Virus record (IMG/VR): IMGVR_UViG_3300041955_000266
Location: 1-39,053 of that record
DNA: 39,053 nucleotides
Reading direction: 5' to 3' (one strand)
Origin: a virus
Below the pieces are notes generated by a model. It was not told the DNA's origin, searched no databases, and saw only the letters and a program-made list of their open reading frames with translations. How positions within the stretch are numbered: the first letter of the stretch is position 1; every line of letters starts with the position of its first letter. Shown piece by piece: positions 24,810-31,542 of this stretch. Position numbers and translations under genes: made by a program.

Positions 24810-25331
24810 TCACTTCCTAGCTGCGGCTTTTTGGGTTCCTGCGGGCAGCAGTTCCACTTTCCCGTAGCAAACCGTGCCTTCAACACGCTGAGCTCTAATA
24901 GTGGTCTCCTCTAGTTTTGGGACCCGCCGGAGGCAAAGACCAGCGAAAATCCGCAGCTTTGTGCTGATGATTGTCTTCGCGAGTATTTGGAGGCCAGCTT
25001 TGATCCCCCAGCCAGCTTTGATCCCGTCGCCAGCTTCGATCCCGTCGCCAGCTTCGATCCCCCAGCCAGCTTCGATCCCGTCGCCAGCTTCGATCCCCCC
25101 GCCAGCTTCGATCCCGTCGCCAGCTTCGATCCGCCAGCCAGCTTTGATCCCCGAGCCAGCGCCAGCAAAAATTGACATGGAGCCAATTAGGGACCCGCGA
25201 AACTTCACGCAACCGAGCGCAGGCGCAATCTCAACCTGGCCCGCAAATTCAATCGAATGCGACGCTGCATAATATCCTTGAGCGTCCAATTGCTCTTTTG
25301 TGATCAGTAGCTTTTCCATAGCGATCTCCAT
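24810..25331 (-). CDS. Hexapeptide-repeat protein (probable beta-helix)
   Basis: The 173-residue protein contains about ten tandem copies of a six-residue unit G-I-(E/K)-A-G-(D/W/G) near residues 60-118. The units are encoded by nine near-identical 18-bp DNA repeats and flanked by related degenerate units. Regular Ile every six residues is typical of left-handed beta-helices (compare bactofilins and hexapeptide-repeat proteins). An N-terminal part (LLITKEQLDAQGYYAA) and a C-terminal part (KLRIFAGLCLRRVP, then a GTVCYGKVEL strand) cap the array. Similar GIxAG-repeat proteins occur in other phages, function unknown to me. GGAGG precedes ATG 25331; ATG 25319 is possible. Confidence 0.7.
   Translation of the reverse strand: MEIAMEKLLITKEQLDAQGYYAASHSIEFAGQVEIAPALGCVKFRGSLIGSMSIFAGAGSGIKAGWRIEAGDGIEAGGGIEAGDGIEAGWGIEAGDGIEAGDGIKAGWGIKAGLQILAKTIISTKLRIFAGLCLRRVPKLEETTIRAQRVEGTVCYGKVELLPAGTQKAAARK
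24993..25154 (-). repeat. Nine 18-bp tandem repeats
   Basis: Nine contiguous 18-base units (plus-strand form GCCAGCTTCGATCCCGTC) differ mainly in the last three bases, which alternate GTC and CCA (Asp and Trp codons on the coding strand), and in C/T at one site. They code for the GIEAG array. The number of units may vary between relatives by slippage or recombination. Confidence 0.9.
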
Positions 25332-25351
25332 TCCCACGCCTCCGTGAGCGG

Positions 25352-25795
25352 TTATAGAAGTTCTTTTTGAGCGGTCCGGATCACGGCGACGGTCCGCGGG
25401 TTCGTCCGGTCGATGCGCCGGTATCCGTGGACCTCGACCACCTTTTTGTCGTTATCGATCAGGCCGCAACCATGCTCTTCGGCCATGGCGTCGAGGATGC
25501 ACTTAAAGAAATTGTCAACGTCCCTGGTGCGCGCGTCGGGCACGAAAACGACGAAGCTCAGGGTATAGGACTCGCCGCGAATCTTCCGGCCGCCGGCGAA
25601 CACGGCCACGTCTCGGAACCAGGCCTTCGCCTTCGCGGTGTGATACCACTGCGCGATGGGCCGCGCGCCTCTGCCGGGCGTGAGAATCCGGTAACGTTTG
25701 TACTCGTTTGCGCTCGGCGGAATGCCAGGGACCTCGATACGAAGCTCGTCTATCAGCGTGCCTCCGCGGCGAGCGATTGTCCTTTTGCTGCCCAT
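25352..25795 (-). CDS. rusA: RusA-like Holliday junction resolvase
   Basis: The 147-residue protein has the RusA signature: PSANEYKRYR near 27-36, RDVDNFFKCILDAM (Asp92, Asp94, Asn95) and GLIDNDKKV (Asp114, Asp116), whose acidic residues bind the catalytic metal. RusA-type enzymes cut four-way DNA junctions during phage recombination and packaging. AAGGAG precedes ATG 25795. The putative origin lies immediately upstream, and the gene is transcribed away from it. Confidence 0.92.
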   Translation of the reverse strand: MGSKRTIARRGGTLIDELRIEVPGIPPSANEYKRYRILTPGRGARPIAQWYHTAKAKAWFRDVAVFAGGRKIRGESYTLSFVVFVPDARTRDVDNFFKCILDAMAEEHGCGLIDNDKKVVEVHGYRRIDRTNPRTVAVIRTAQKELL

Positions 25796-25838
25796 AAGCT
25801 CCTTTTTGCACCGGCCCTCTGGCCTGGTGGGACGGGAT

Positions 25839-25879
25839 TACGGTTAGAAAAGAGAGATACTTAAAAGCTAGTAACCGTA
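25839..25879. promoter_or_regulatory. 8-bp inverted repeat between RusA gene and origin
   Basis: TACGGTTA (25839-25846) and TAACCGTA (25872-25879) are perfect inverted copies separated by 25 AT-rich bases. The spacing suits a dimeric regulator or replication protein binding on one face of the helix. No promoter consensus is obvious inside. Confidence 0.4.
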
Positions 25880-25885
25880 GTAGGC

Positions 25886-26073
25886 CCTGTGGATAATGTG
25901 GAAATCTCTCCATCTCTCAAGGAATCATGTTCTTAGCGCGTTCGATCCTGTGGATCGTTCTGTGGATCGAAATGTGCGAAAGTGGAAAACTTTCGGCCGC
26001 AAGCAAGTTCATGCCCCTTTGTCCACTGTTTTCTGTAGGCTGTGGATAACTCCTGTGGATAATGTGGAAATCT
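25886..26073. other. Putative replication origin with DnaA boxes
   Basis: TGTGGATAA (reverse of the DnaA box TTATCCACA) occurs at 25888, 26041 and 26054, and TGTGGATCG (one or two mismatches) at 25949 and 25961. Two identical 22-base direct repeats (25886-25907 and 26052-26073) each contain a perfect box followed by TGTGGAAAT. The gap 25796-26008 holds no other gene, and the right-hand boxes lie in the end of the receiver-like gene. All boxes point the same way. The RusA and SSB-tail genes nearby support a replication origin using host DnaA. Confidence 0.7.
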
Positions 26074-26437
26074 TGTGCTGTTGGCCCTTTCGCGGGCCTC
26101 GCTTGCGAGCTGTCAGTACGGCCAAAACCCCAAGTAAATCAGCCATTTGGACGCTCGCTGAACAGAAGGTGTCAGTGGACAGCGGGGATGCGTGCCCGTC
26201 GCGCGTCAGAGCCAGGACGCGTCCTGGTGCGATCAGCTGCAAATTGCGGGCGCGGTCGGCGTCGACCTTCCCGTCGCCTGAACAGAAGAGGATCGCACCC
26301 TCGAAGGGCGTGAGCGGCCAGTGATGGCCAGGAAGCCACTTTTGCACGTGGTAGCGATTGGCAGTTAATACAAAGCTGAACCTGCCCAGGTCGTCGGCCG
26401 AGTCACCGGCCAGGATGATCTTCTTTCGGGGGCGCAT
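26009..26437 (-). CDS. Receiver-like (CheY-fold) protein lacking the phospho-acceptor
   Basis: The 142-residue protein opens like a response-regulator receiver: KKIILAGDSADD (acidic pocket near Asp12, Asp15 and Asp16), then a helix and a RYHVQ strand. The middle reads FEGAILFCSGDG, where a receiver would have the phosphorylated Asp (DLVLxD), and a LALTRDG strand follows. The key Asp is not in its usual context, so phosphorylation is doubtful. The C-terminus (QQHKISTLSTGVI) is encoded across two DnaA boxes. GAAAGGACGAA precedes ATG 26437. It may be a protein-interaction domain acting at the origin or on host signalling. Confidence 0.55.
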   Translation of the reverse strand: MRPRKKIILAGDSADDLGRFSFVLTANRYHVQKWLPGHHWPLTPFEGAILFCSGDGKVDADRARNLQLIAPGRVLALTRDGHASPLSTDTFCSASVQMADLLGVLAVLTARKRGPRKGQQHKISTLSTGVIHSLQKTVDKGA

Positions 26438-26446
26438 TTCGTCCTT

Positions 26447-26689
26447 TCAATTCCAGAGCCGGGCCTGGCGCTCGATGCCGATGATCACGGCGCCGACCAT
26501 CGTAGCCGCGGTCGATTGCTGAAGCAGCTGCTCAGCCGTGGTGGCGGCGAGCTCGAATTCCTCGCCTGAGCGATAGAGGAACCAGTCCTTGCGGTCGCCG
26601 ATGCGGAGGTTTGCCTTCCAGAGGACGCGGGGCTCAGTACCAGCTTTTACCGGAAAAACCCGCCTTTTCCCAGCGCCTTGATTTTTCAT
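26447..26689 (-). CDS. Small protein of unknown function
   Basis: The 80-residue product has a basic N-terminus (MKNQGAGKRRVFPVK), strands around RVLWKANLRIGDRKDWFLYRSG, and a C-terminal helix ending in VGAVIIGIERQARLW. ATG 26689 is preceded by AAGAG. It lies between the receiver-like and SSB-tail genes, suggesting a role in replication; I cannot name it. Confidence 0.6.
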   Translation of the reverse strand: MKNQGAGKRRVFPVKAGTEPRVLWKANLRIGDRKDWFLYRSGEEFELAATTAEQLLQQSTAATMVGAVIIGIERQARLWN

Positions 26690-26721
26690 TTGCAAGCTCT
26701 TTTCTACCGGCTTTTACCGAG

Positions 26722-27357
26722 TCAGAACGGGATGTCGTCGTCGCCGATCTCGGTGTCACTGTAGGCGTTGACGGGCGGCTGGTCGGGCTCCTGAGCTGGC
26801 TCCTCGATGATCTGGGCATCGATCATTTTGCGCAGCCATTCGGGCAGCTGAGCATAGACCTGCTGCGGGCTTTCCGGCGTATAGATCAGGGGCGTCATTT
26901 CAGGAATGATCGTCTGCGGCGCGATGCCGCGCGGCAAGGGCCCGACGCCGGCGATGTCGGCATAGGTTTTCTGCTGTTTGACCGTCTGCATGACGGTGAG
27001 CATGCAGGGCTTGCCCAGGATGGCGGCGATATCGAAAGTGCCCGCCTCGTCGTCAGTAAACTGCCGCCCACGCCAGGATTCGAGATGATGGCGCAGCGTC
27101 GACTTTGCGTTCATCGAGGCTGTGTAATGTTTTCCGACGACCGTCGGGCCGTCCTGCCTCCGGCCGTCCTTTTCGAAGTGAACGCGTTCGTTCGGCAGCT
27201 CCCAGCGAATGTAGACCTTGCGCCGGGCTTTCGGGTAGAGCTCGCTGCCTTCCTGAATGCCCAGGTCGACGACCATGTCACAGACGGCGATGTGGGATCC
27301 GGAAGGTACCGCCTGTCGCTCGAAGCCGCTCGAGTTGGTGGGATAGGTTAGCGCCAT
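26722..27357 (-). CDS. Putative single-strand DNA-binding protein with SSB-type tail
   Basis: The 211-residue protein ends in IGDDDIPF, the acidic-aromatic C-terminal tail by which bacterial SSBs recruit partner proteins. The body has strands with KVYIRWELPNERVHF and the segment TLRHHLESWRGRQFTDDEAGTFDI, which I recall from phage single-strand-binding/replication proteins. It is not a standard OB-fold sequence by eye. ATG 27357 has GGAGG eight bases upstream; two earlier ATGs lack spacing. It probably coats phage single-stranded DNA and recruits host replication enzymes. Confidence 0.65.
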   Translation of the reverse strand: MALTYPTNSSGFERQAVPSGSHIAVCDMVVDLGIQEGSELYPKARRKVYIRWELPNERVHFEKDGRRQDGPTVVGKHYTASMNAKSTLRHHLESWRGRQFTDDEAGTFDIAAILGKPCMLTVMQTVKQQKTYADIAGVGPLPRGIAPQTIIPEMTPLIYTPESPQQVYAQLPEWLRKMIDAQIIEEPAQEPDQPPVNAYSDTEIGDDDIPF

Positions 27358-27473
27358 GTGCATCGCCTCCATAGGCGTGTGGCGTCAGCGCGGCGGCATT
27401 CGCGGCGGATCTGGCGCACGCCGATGAGCAGCGCTGCGTAGCCCAGGACAAGAAGAATGATTACTAGAGTCAT
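27348..27473 (-). CDS. 41-residue membrane peptide with basic tail
   Basis: ATG 27473 (GAGG eight bases upstream) opens a 41-codon frame overlapping the start of the SSB-tail gene by ten bases. Residues 2-18 (TLVIILLVLGYAALLIG) form a membrane helix, and the rest is Arg-rich. Small TM-plus-basic peptides are common in early phage regions. Function unknown. Confidence 0.5.
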   Translation of the reverse strand: MTLVIILLVLGYAALLIGVRQIRRECRRADATRLWRRCTWR

Positions 27474-27477
27474 AAGG

Positions 27478-27693
27478 TTACCCTCTGATTTTTGGCTCTT
27501 GCTCGGGAAACACGTCGAGCGAGAGGTTGAGCAGGACGATGCCGGCCTGAATGTCGGCGGTGTCCACTTGATTGATGTCGACGCTGGCTGCGGCGTCGAG
27601 AAGACGAGCTCGGGCGTGCTTGAGGATCAGCGCGCCGGCTTCGGCCTCGTTCCTGGTGCTGCGGTTTGCTTCGTAGATCTGGATGCTACTCAT
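27478..27693 (-). CDS. First gene of the leftward block, unknown function
   Basis: The 71-residue product starts at ATG 27693 (weak GGAA site). It is helical and acidic (ANRSTRNEAEAGALILKHARARLLDAAASVDI), ending in LNLSLDVFPEQEP. It is divergent from the rightward zinc-ribbon gene at 27777. Being first in the leftward block, it may be the earliest-expressed product. Confidence 0.55.
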   Translation of the reverse strand: MSSIQIYEANRSTRNEAEAGALILKHARARLLDAAASVDINQVDTADIQAGIVLLNLSLDVFPEQEPKIRG

Positions 27694-27776
27694 AGTTTCC
27701 ACACTGCTCTTTTTTCCACACAAATGCAACCATTATTTTTCCACAGGCTTGGTACTTTTGTGTTAGGATCGCTGGC
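27694..27776. promoter_or_regulatory. Divergent control region
   Basis: This 83-base AT-rich gap separates the leftward and rightward operons and should contain promoters for both. It carries three TTCCACA elements (near 27700, 27713 and 27739), related to half a DnaA box, and TGTTAGGAT (extended -10-like) at 27761-27769. I cannot place reliable -35 boxes. An operator or DnaA-linked control is possible. Confidence 0.4.
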
Positions 27777-27995
27777 ATGCGCACGGTCGAGGAAAAACGG
27801 GAGACGGTCCAGGCCAGTCTACTGAAGCGGCGCGCCTCCCTGGTGAAGCAGGGCCTTTGCCGGGATTGCGGCCTGAATCCGATCGCAGCGCAGGTGGGCA
27901 AGAGAACGCCCACGCTATGCGCCACCTGCCGGACTGACCGGCGGGACCGCGAAAGAGAACGCCGGCAGGCCGCGCAGGAGGCTGAACGTGGCTGA
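27777..27995 (+). CDS. Four-Cys zinc-finger-like protein
   Basis: The 72-residue protein has CRDC (Cys28/Cys31) and CATC (Cys48/Cys51) in a highly basic, helical setting (RRDRERERRQAAQEAERG at the end). It is the first rightward gene after the divergent region, and AGGA lies eight bases upstream of ATG 27777. Its stop overlaps the endolysin GTG start. DNA or RNA binding and a regulatory role for the rightward operon are plausible. Confidence 0.7.
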   Translation: MRTVEEKRETVQASLLKRRASLVKQGLCRDCGLNPIAAQVGKRTPTLCATCRTDRRDRERERRQAAQEAERG

Positions 27996-28494
27996 TTTTG
28001 CAAGCTGTTATGCCTTTGTGCTCGCGAACGAAGATTACACGCCTCCCCGCTATGCCACGGTCCCTGATCCCACCAAGGCCGACCCGCTTGCCCTGGCCAT
28101 CTCTGGGATCAACAGCGCCGAATTTCCCGAGGACTTCGAACTAATCTTCGCGGAGAAAACGCCGGCACAGCGGGCTCCGTTGGTTGCGGCCTTCTACCGC
28201 AAGGCGTATTTCACGCTCTATCTAGCTGATCTCAGCAACCCGGTGGCCATGAGGCTAATGGACGCCGAGGTCAACGAGGGCGCCGGCGCCGGCGTGAAGC
28301 TCCTGCAAAAGGCCTGCCGCTGCCTGGGCAAAAACCTCGAGGTCGACGGCGCTCTGGGCCCGCTCACAATTGCCGCGGCGAACGCCTGTGATCAGGATGC
28401 CCTGGTCGCGGCCTTCAAGGCGGCGCGCGTCGCAGCCTATGAGGCCATCGGCGGTCCGGACCTGCCGCAATGGATAGCAAGGGCCAACAAATGA
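27988..28494 (+). CDS. Endolysin, GH108-type muramidase with peptidoglycan-binding C-terminus
   Basis: The 168-residue protein fits GH108 (formerly DUF847) lysozymes. FASCYAFVLANED places Glu15 where the family's EGG catalytic glutamate lies. It continues with ADPLALAISGINSAEF and a helix with RKAYFTLYLADLSNP. Residues about 85-160 (MDAEVNEGAGAGVKLLQKACRCLG, then LEVDGALGPLTIAAAN) match the peptidoglycan-binding part found in these enzymes. It hydrolyses cell-wall glycan to release phage. GTG 27988 has AGGAGG six bases upstream. TM peptides and a lipoprotein follow. Confidence 0.85.
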   Translation: MADFASCYAFVLANEDYTPPRYATVPDPTKADPLALAISGINSAEFPEDFELIFAEKTPAQRAPLVAAFYRKAYFTLYLADLSNPVAMRLMDAEVNEGAGAGVKLLQKACRCLGKNLEVDGALGPLTIAAANACDQDALVAAFKAARVAAYEAIGGPDLPQWIARANK

Positions 28495-28571
28495 AAGACT
28501 TAGCAATCTGCCTTTCGATCTTCCTGGTGGTTGGGCTGCTCTACGCCTGGGACCGGCGGACGATGCTCTAA
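28491..28571 (+). CDS. 26-residue TM peptide of the lysis cassette
   Basis: ATG 28491 overlaps the endolysin stop (ATGA). The peptide MKDLAICLSIFLVVGLLYAWD, then RRTML, is one membrane helix with a basic end. Its position between endolysin and a second membrane protein suggests a lysis accessory such as a pinholin-like or holin regulator. Confidence 0.5.
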   Translation: MKDLAICLSIFLVVGLLYAWDRRTML

Positions 28572-28580
28572 GGGGAGCTT

Positions 28581-28811
28581 ATGAAGTTGATCGCTGCTCT
28601 AAATTCGCTAAACACGCCCTGGATTGCGATCGTGGTGATCGTGATCGGAATGGGCTTTGACATAGCCTGCAAGCACAACGGGATCGCCCCGGACGCCGCG
28701 ACCGGCGTTATCGGCGCCGGCATCGGCTTGCTGACCGGCCAGGCCCTGAGCAACAAGCGGCAGGAACAGGAGCAGGTGCCGTCCGTGGCGCCCAAGGCGC
28801 CGGCAGCATGA
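28581..28811 (+). CDS. Holin-like small membrane protein
   Basis: The 76-residue protein has a strong hydrophobic helix at about 13-30 (PWIAIVVIVIGMGFDIA), a second, Gly-rich hydrophobic stretch at about 40-54 (ATGVIGAGIGLLTG), and a charged C-terminal tail. AAGGGGAGC precedes the ATG. Two membrane spans, small size and closeness to the endolysin fit a class II holin, but no family motif is visible. Confidence 0.6.
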   Translation: MKLIAALNSLNTPWIAIVVIVIGMGFDIACKHNGIAPDAATGVIGAGIGLLTGQALSNKRQEQEQVPSVAPKAPAA

Positions 28812-29032
28812 GCGCGCCTGTCGACCTGAACGCGACGGCCCAGCAGGCCGCCGATGATGAGCATGCTGTTGCGCTGCAGGTGCTCCTCGTTCTATCCTTG
28901 GCGCGAGAATTCCTGGCCGGTGTAAATGCCATGCTGCCCCAGGTCACCGCTGTTTTAAACGAGGCCGTTCAGATCGGCAAGGATGCGGACGGCGTCATAA
29001 CCTCGGTCCACGTAAAGTGGCCGCTCAAATAG
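28808..29032 (+). CDS. Small helical protein of the lysis cassette
   Basis: The 74-residue product overlaps the holin-like stop (ATGA). It has an acidic start, an amphipathic/hydrophobic helix (AVALQVLLVLSLAREFLAGVNAML), and a tail with strands. No export signal. Probably associated with lysis; function unknown. Confidence 0.6.
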   Translation: MSAPVDLNATAQQAADDEHAVALQVLLVLSLAREFLAGVNAMLPQVTAVLNEAVQIGKDADGVITSVHVKWPLK

Positions 29033-29042
29033 GAGAACGGAA

Positions 29043-29672
29043 ATGCTGAAACGGCTTTTGAACGCGCTGACGATCGGGGTGCTTTCGGGCGCCATGATCG
29101 CCCTCCCCGTCGGTTGTACTCAGCAGCAGAAGATCACGATCGCCCAGGAGATCGTTACCTGGACGCCGGTTTTCATCTCGACAGCCGACACCGTGAACGC
29201 CGCAGTGGAATCCCTGGCGCCAGAAACAACGATTGTGCTGCTGCCGCTCACCGCGGCAATCGACGCCTTTGGCCCACAGCTGCAGCTGGCGGCGCAGAAT
29301 TACCTGAAGAATCCGAACCAGACGACGCTGCAGCTCCTGCAGGCGCTGGTCACCCAGATCCAGCAGAATGTGAGCTCAGCGCTGTTGGCCGCGGCGAAGA
29401 TCACGAACCCGACCAGCCAGGCCACCGCCACAAAGCAGATCAACCTGGTGGCGACGGTGATCAACACGATCCTGGCCCTGGTGCAGTCGATCTCCTCGCC
29501 GGCGCAGCTCGCGGCTATGGCGCAGCAGGTACACGTCACCCTGGCCCAGGTGCGGCCATACATGGATCCCGACGCGCTCGGGGCGGCTTCGGCGCGCGTG
29601 GCTAGGGATACGGGCGTCGCCCAGGTGCCAGTGGACAAGTGGTTTCAAGCTGAAGCCCAGGCGGGCTTCTAA
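29043..29672 (+). CDS. Phage lipoprotein
   Basis: The 209-residue protein has a basic start (MLKRLL), a hydrophobic stretch and a lipobox LPVGC with Cys25, so it should be lipidated and anchored outside the inner membrane. The mature part is long and helical (NTILALVQSISSPAQLAAMAQQ). It follows the holin-like genes. It is larger than most o-spanins, so roles in outer-membrane disruption, superinfection exclusion or sealing of the envelope remain open. Confidence 0.75.
   Translation: MLKRLLNALTIGVLSGAMIALPVGCTQQQKITIAQEIVTWTPVFISTADTVNAAVESLAPETTIVLLPLTAAIDAFGPQLQLAAQNYLKNPNQTTLQLLQALVTQIQQNVSSALLAAAKITNPTSQATATKQINLVATVINTILALVQSISSPAQLAAMAQQVHVTLAQVRPYMDPDALGAASARVARDTGVAQVPVDKWFQAEAQAGF
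29652..29669 (+). terminator. Hairpin at the end of the lipoprotein gene
   Basis: GAAGCCC and GGGCTTC form a perfect 7-bp stem with an AGGC loop, directly before the TAA of the lipoprotein gene. No T-run follows. Likely end of the lysis transcript or a processing site. Confidence 0.45.
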
Positions 29673-29909
29673 CCTCAAGATTCCCAGCGCCGGCGTGACT
29701 CATGTGCGCGCCGGCTTTGGCCCTTCGGCGATTGTCGGCAGCAAACGGCCTCGACGCCTCTTGCTTCAATGGAGAGGCGCGACCGGGAGACGATGGGCAA
29801 CCGGGACGCGCCGGCCGCGCACGGGTCCGATGCGGGGGGAAATCGGGAGGAGCTGGGGACAGATCGGCACAGGCGGGTGGAAGGCCCGCCACTATTTTGC
29901 CGGATAACT
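29673..29909 (+). other. Hairpin-rich non-coding stretch before the methyltransferase
   Basis: The 237 bases between the lipoprotein stop and the chosen ATG of the ParB-methyltransferase contain several GC stems: GCCGGCG/CGCCGGC (29689-29715), GCCTCT/AGAGGC (29756-29778) and GGCGGG/CCCGCC near 29873-29891. The frames through it are Arg/Gly-rich and look non-coding. It may hold a structured RNA or leader, or it may be a 47-residue N-terminal extension from ATG 29769. Confidence 0.45.
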
Positions 29910-31148
29910 ATGAAGAAACCAGCCAGCCCTTTGATCTCTACGAAGAAACTTTCTGATCTGACACCAGACGCGCGCAATGCCAACAAGGGTACTGAGCGTG
30001 GCTCGGCCATGATCAGGGACAGCCTGCGGAACTACGGCGCCGGGCGGTCCATCCTGCTCGACAAGCACGGCGCGATTATCGCCGGCAACAAGACCGCAGA
30101 GAACGCCGGCGCGCTCGGCCAGCAGGACGTGATCATCGTCGAGACGGACGGATCTCAGCTTGTCGCTGTTCAGCGCACAGACCTCGATCTCAAGGATCCG
30201 CGGGCCCGGCAGCTGGCGATCGCCGATAACCGATCGGGCCAGCTTTCGCTTCTTTGGGATCCCGATACCCTGAAGTCGCTGGCTGCCGACGGGATCGATA
30301 TGTCCCCATTCTGGTCTGCCGGTGAGCTCGAGAAACTCTGGCCGCAGAATCCGCTCGCCGGCGAAGAGGATGCAGTTCCTGAGCTGCTGGCCGTCCCCAA
30401 GAGCAAAATCGGGGATCTATACACCATGGGTGCCCACCGGCTGCTTTGTGGTGACGCCACGAAGGCGCTGGATCTTGGGCGACTGCTTGGTGCTCAAAAG
30501 GCGCAGGCTATGTGGACCGATCCGCCTTACGGCGTGAACTACGTCGGCAAAACCAAGGCGGCGAAGATCTTTCAGAACGACGGCGCAGACGGTCTTAAGG
30601 CGCTGCTCGATGCGGCGTTCTCAAATGTGACTTTGGCCCTTGAACCCGGCTCGCCGGTCTATGTAGCGCACCCGCCGGGTGCGCTCAATGTGACTTTCGG
30701 AAATGCCTTCCTTGCCGCTGGTTGGCGGCTGCACCAGACGCTGATCTGGGACAAAGGCACGATTGTTCTGGGCCATTCGGACTATCACTTCTCGCACGAG
30801 CCAATCTTTTACGGCTATACACCCGGGCAGGGGCGCTTTGGGCGCGGAGGCAAGGGATGGTATGGGACGGACAGCGAGCGCAGCGTGCTGCCTTTTCCAA
30901 AGCCGCGAGCGAGCGAGAACCATCCGACCATGAAGCCGGTCGGCCTTGTTGAGCGGTGCTTAATCAACAGCACGCCACGAGGCGGCGTTGTTCTCGATCC
31001 CTTTGGCGGGTCTGGCACGACGCTGATCGCCTGCGAGAAAATAGCGCGCTGCTGCTTCATGCTCGAACTCGACCCGGCGTATGTCGACGTGATCGTCGAG
31101 CGCTGGCAAAATGCGACGGGCAAGAAGGCGGTCCTCGAGCGTGGCTGA
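29910..31148 (+). CDS. ParB-like domain fused to an N6/N4 DNA methyltransferase
   Basis: The 412-residue protein starts with a ParB/Srx-type domain (about 10-115: STKKLSDLTPDARNANKGTERG, then AGNKTAENAG and RARQLAIADNRSGQL). A beta-class methyltransferase follows: DPPY (204-207, motif IV) comes first and FGGSGTT (365-371, motif I) near the end, with HPTMKPVGLVERC between (motif X-like). It should methylate adenine N6 or cytosine N4. This fusion is frequent next to phage terminase genes. Besides anti-restriction, the ParB part may guide the enzyme to packaged DNA. ATG 29910 has a weak ribosome site but starts at the usual domain boundary. Confidence 0.85.
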   Translation: MKKPASPLISTKKLSDLTPDARNANKGTERGSAMIRDSLRNYGAGRSILLDKHGAIIAGNKTAENAGALGQQDVIIVETDGSQLVAVQRTDLDLKDPRARQLAIADNRSGQLSLLWDPDTLKSLAADGIDMSPFWSAGELEKLWPQNPLAGEEDAVPELLAVPKSKIGDLYTMGAHRLLCGDATKALDLGRLLGAQKAQAMWTDPPYGVNYVGKTKAAKIFQNDGADGLKALLDAAFSNVTLALEPGSPVYVAHPPGALNVTFGNAFLAAGWRLHQTLIWDKGTIVLGHSDYHFSHEPIFYGYTPGQGRFGRGGKGWYGTDSERSVLPFPKPRASENHPTMKPVGLVERCLINSTPRGGVVLDPFGGSGTTLIACEKIARCCFMLELDPAYVDVIVERWQNATGKKAVLERG

Positions 31149-31542
31149 CACTCAAAACACAGCGAAAAACACAGGCCGGTATAGCGGTCTGAAGCCCTGG
31201 AAGCCAGGCCAGAGCGGAAATCCGGGCGGCCGGCCCAAAAAAAAGCCTCTCACCGAGGCATACAACCTGATCCTGAAGCGGCGCGTGCCGAAGGATGTGC
31301 TTGCGAAATTGGCTCTTAAAGGCCATCCTACGTATGCCCAGGTGATCGCCATGGCGCTGGCCAGAGAGGCGATCAAAGGCAAGGTTCACGCCGCCGCCGA
31401 GATGGCCGATCGCGTAGAAGGCCGGGTGAGCACGCCTGGAGATTCGGCCGAGAATCCGCTCCACCTGGCCGTCGAGGACGTGAGGAATGAGCTTATCGCC
31501 GCCCTCGATCGTCGAGCGGATCAGCGAACTCCCCAAAGCTGA
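31141..31542 (+). CDS. DUF5681 protein, probable small terminase subunit
   Basis: The 133-residue protein has the DUF5681 signature KPGQSGNPGGRPKKK (21-35), then a helical region with an AREAIKGKVHAAAEMADRVEGRV segment. Such proteins usually precede the large terminase and are taken as its small, DNA-recognising subunit. GTG 31141 overlaps the methyltransferase stop. The gene overlaps the large terminase start by 56 bases, so the pair is co-translated. Confidence 0.75.
   Translation: MADTQNTAKNTGRYSGLKPWKPGQSGNPGGRPKKKPLTEAYNLILKRRVPKDVLAKLALKGHPTYAQVIAMALAREAIKGKVHAAAEMADRVEGRVSTPGDSAENPLHLAVEDVRNELIAALDRRADQRTPQS

Noticed and set aside
24987-25175. CRISPR array or plus-strand PASFDP-repeat protein at the 18-bp repeats
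   Set aside because: Units are contiguous without spacers, so not CRISPR; other frames are open only because the repeat unit contains no stop.
29769-31148. ATG 29769 as start of the ParB-methyltransferase
   Set aside because: The extra 47 residues are Arg/Gly/His-rich, match no domain and run through stem-loops; ATG 29910 starts at the usual domain boundary. Not fully excluded.
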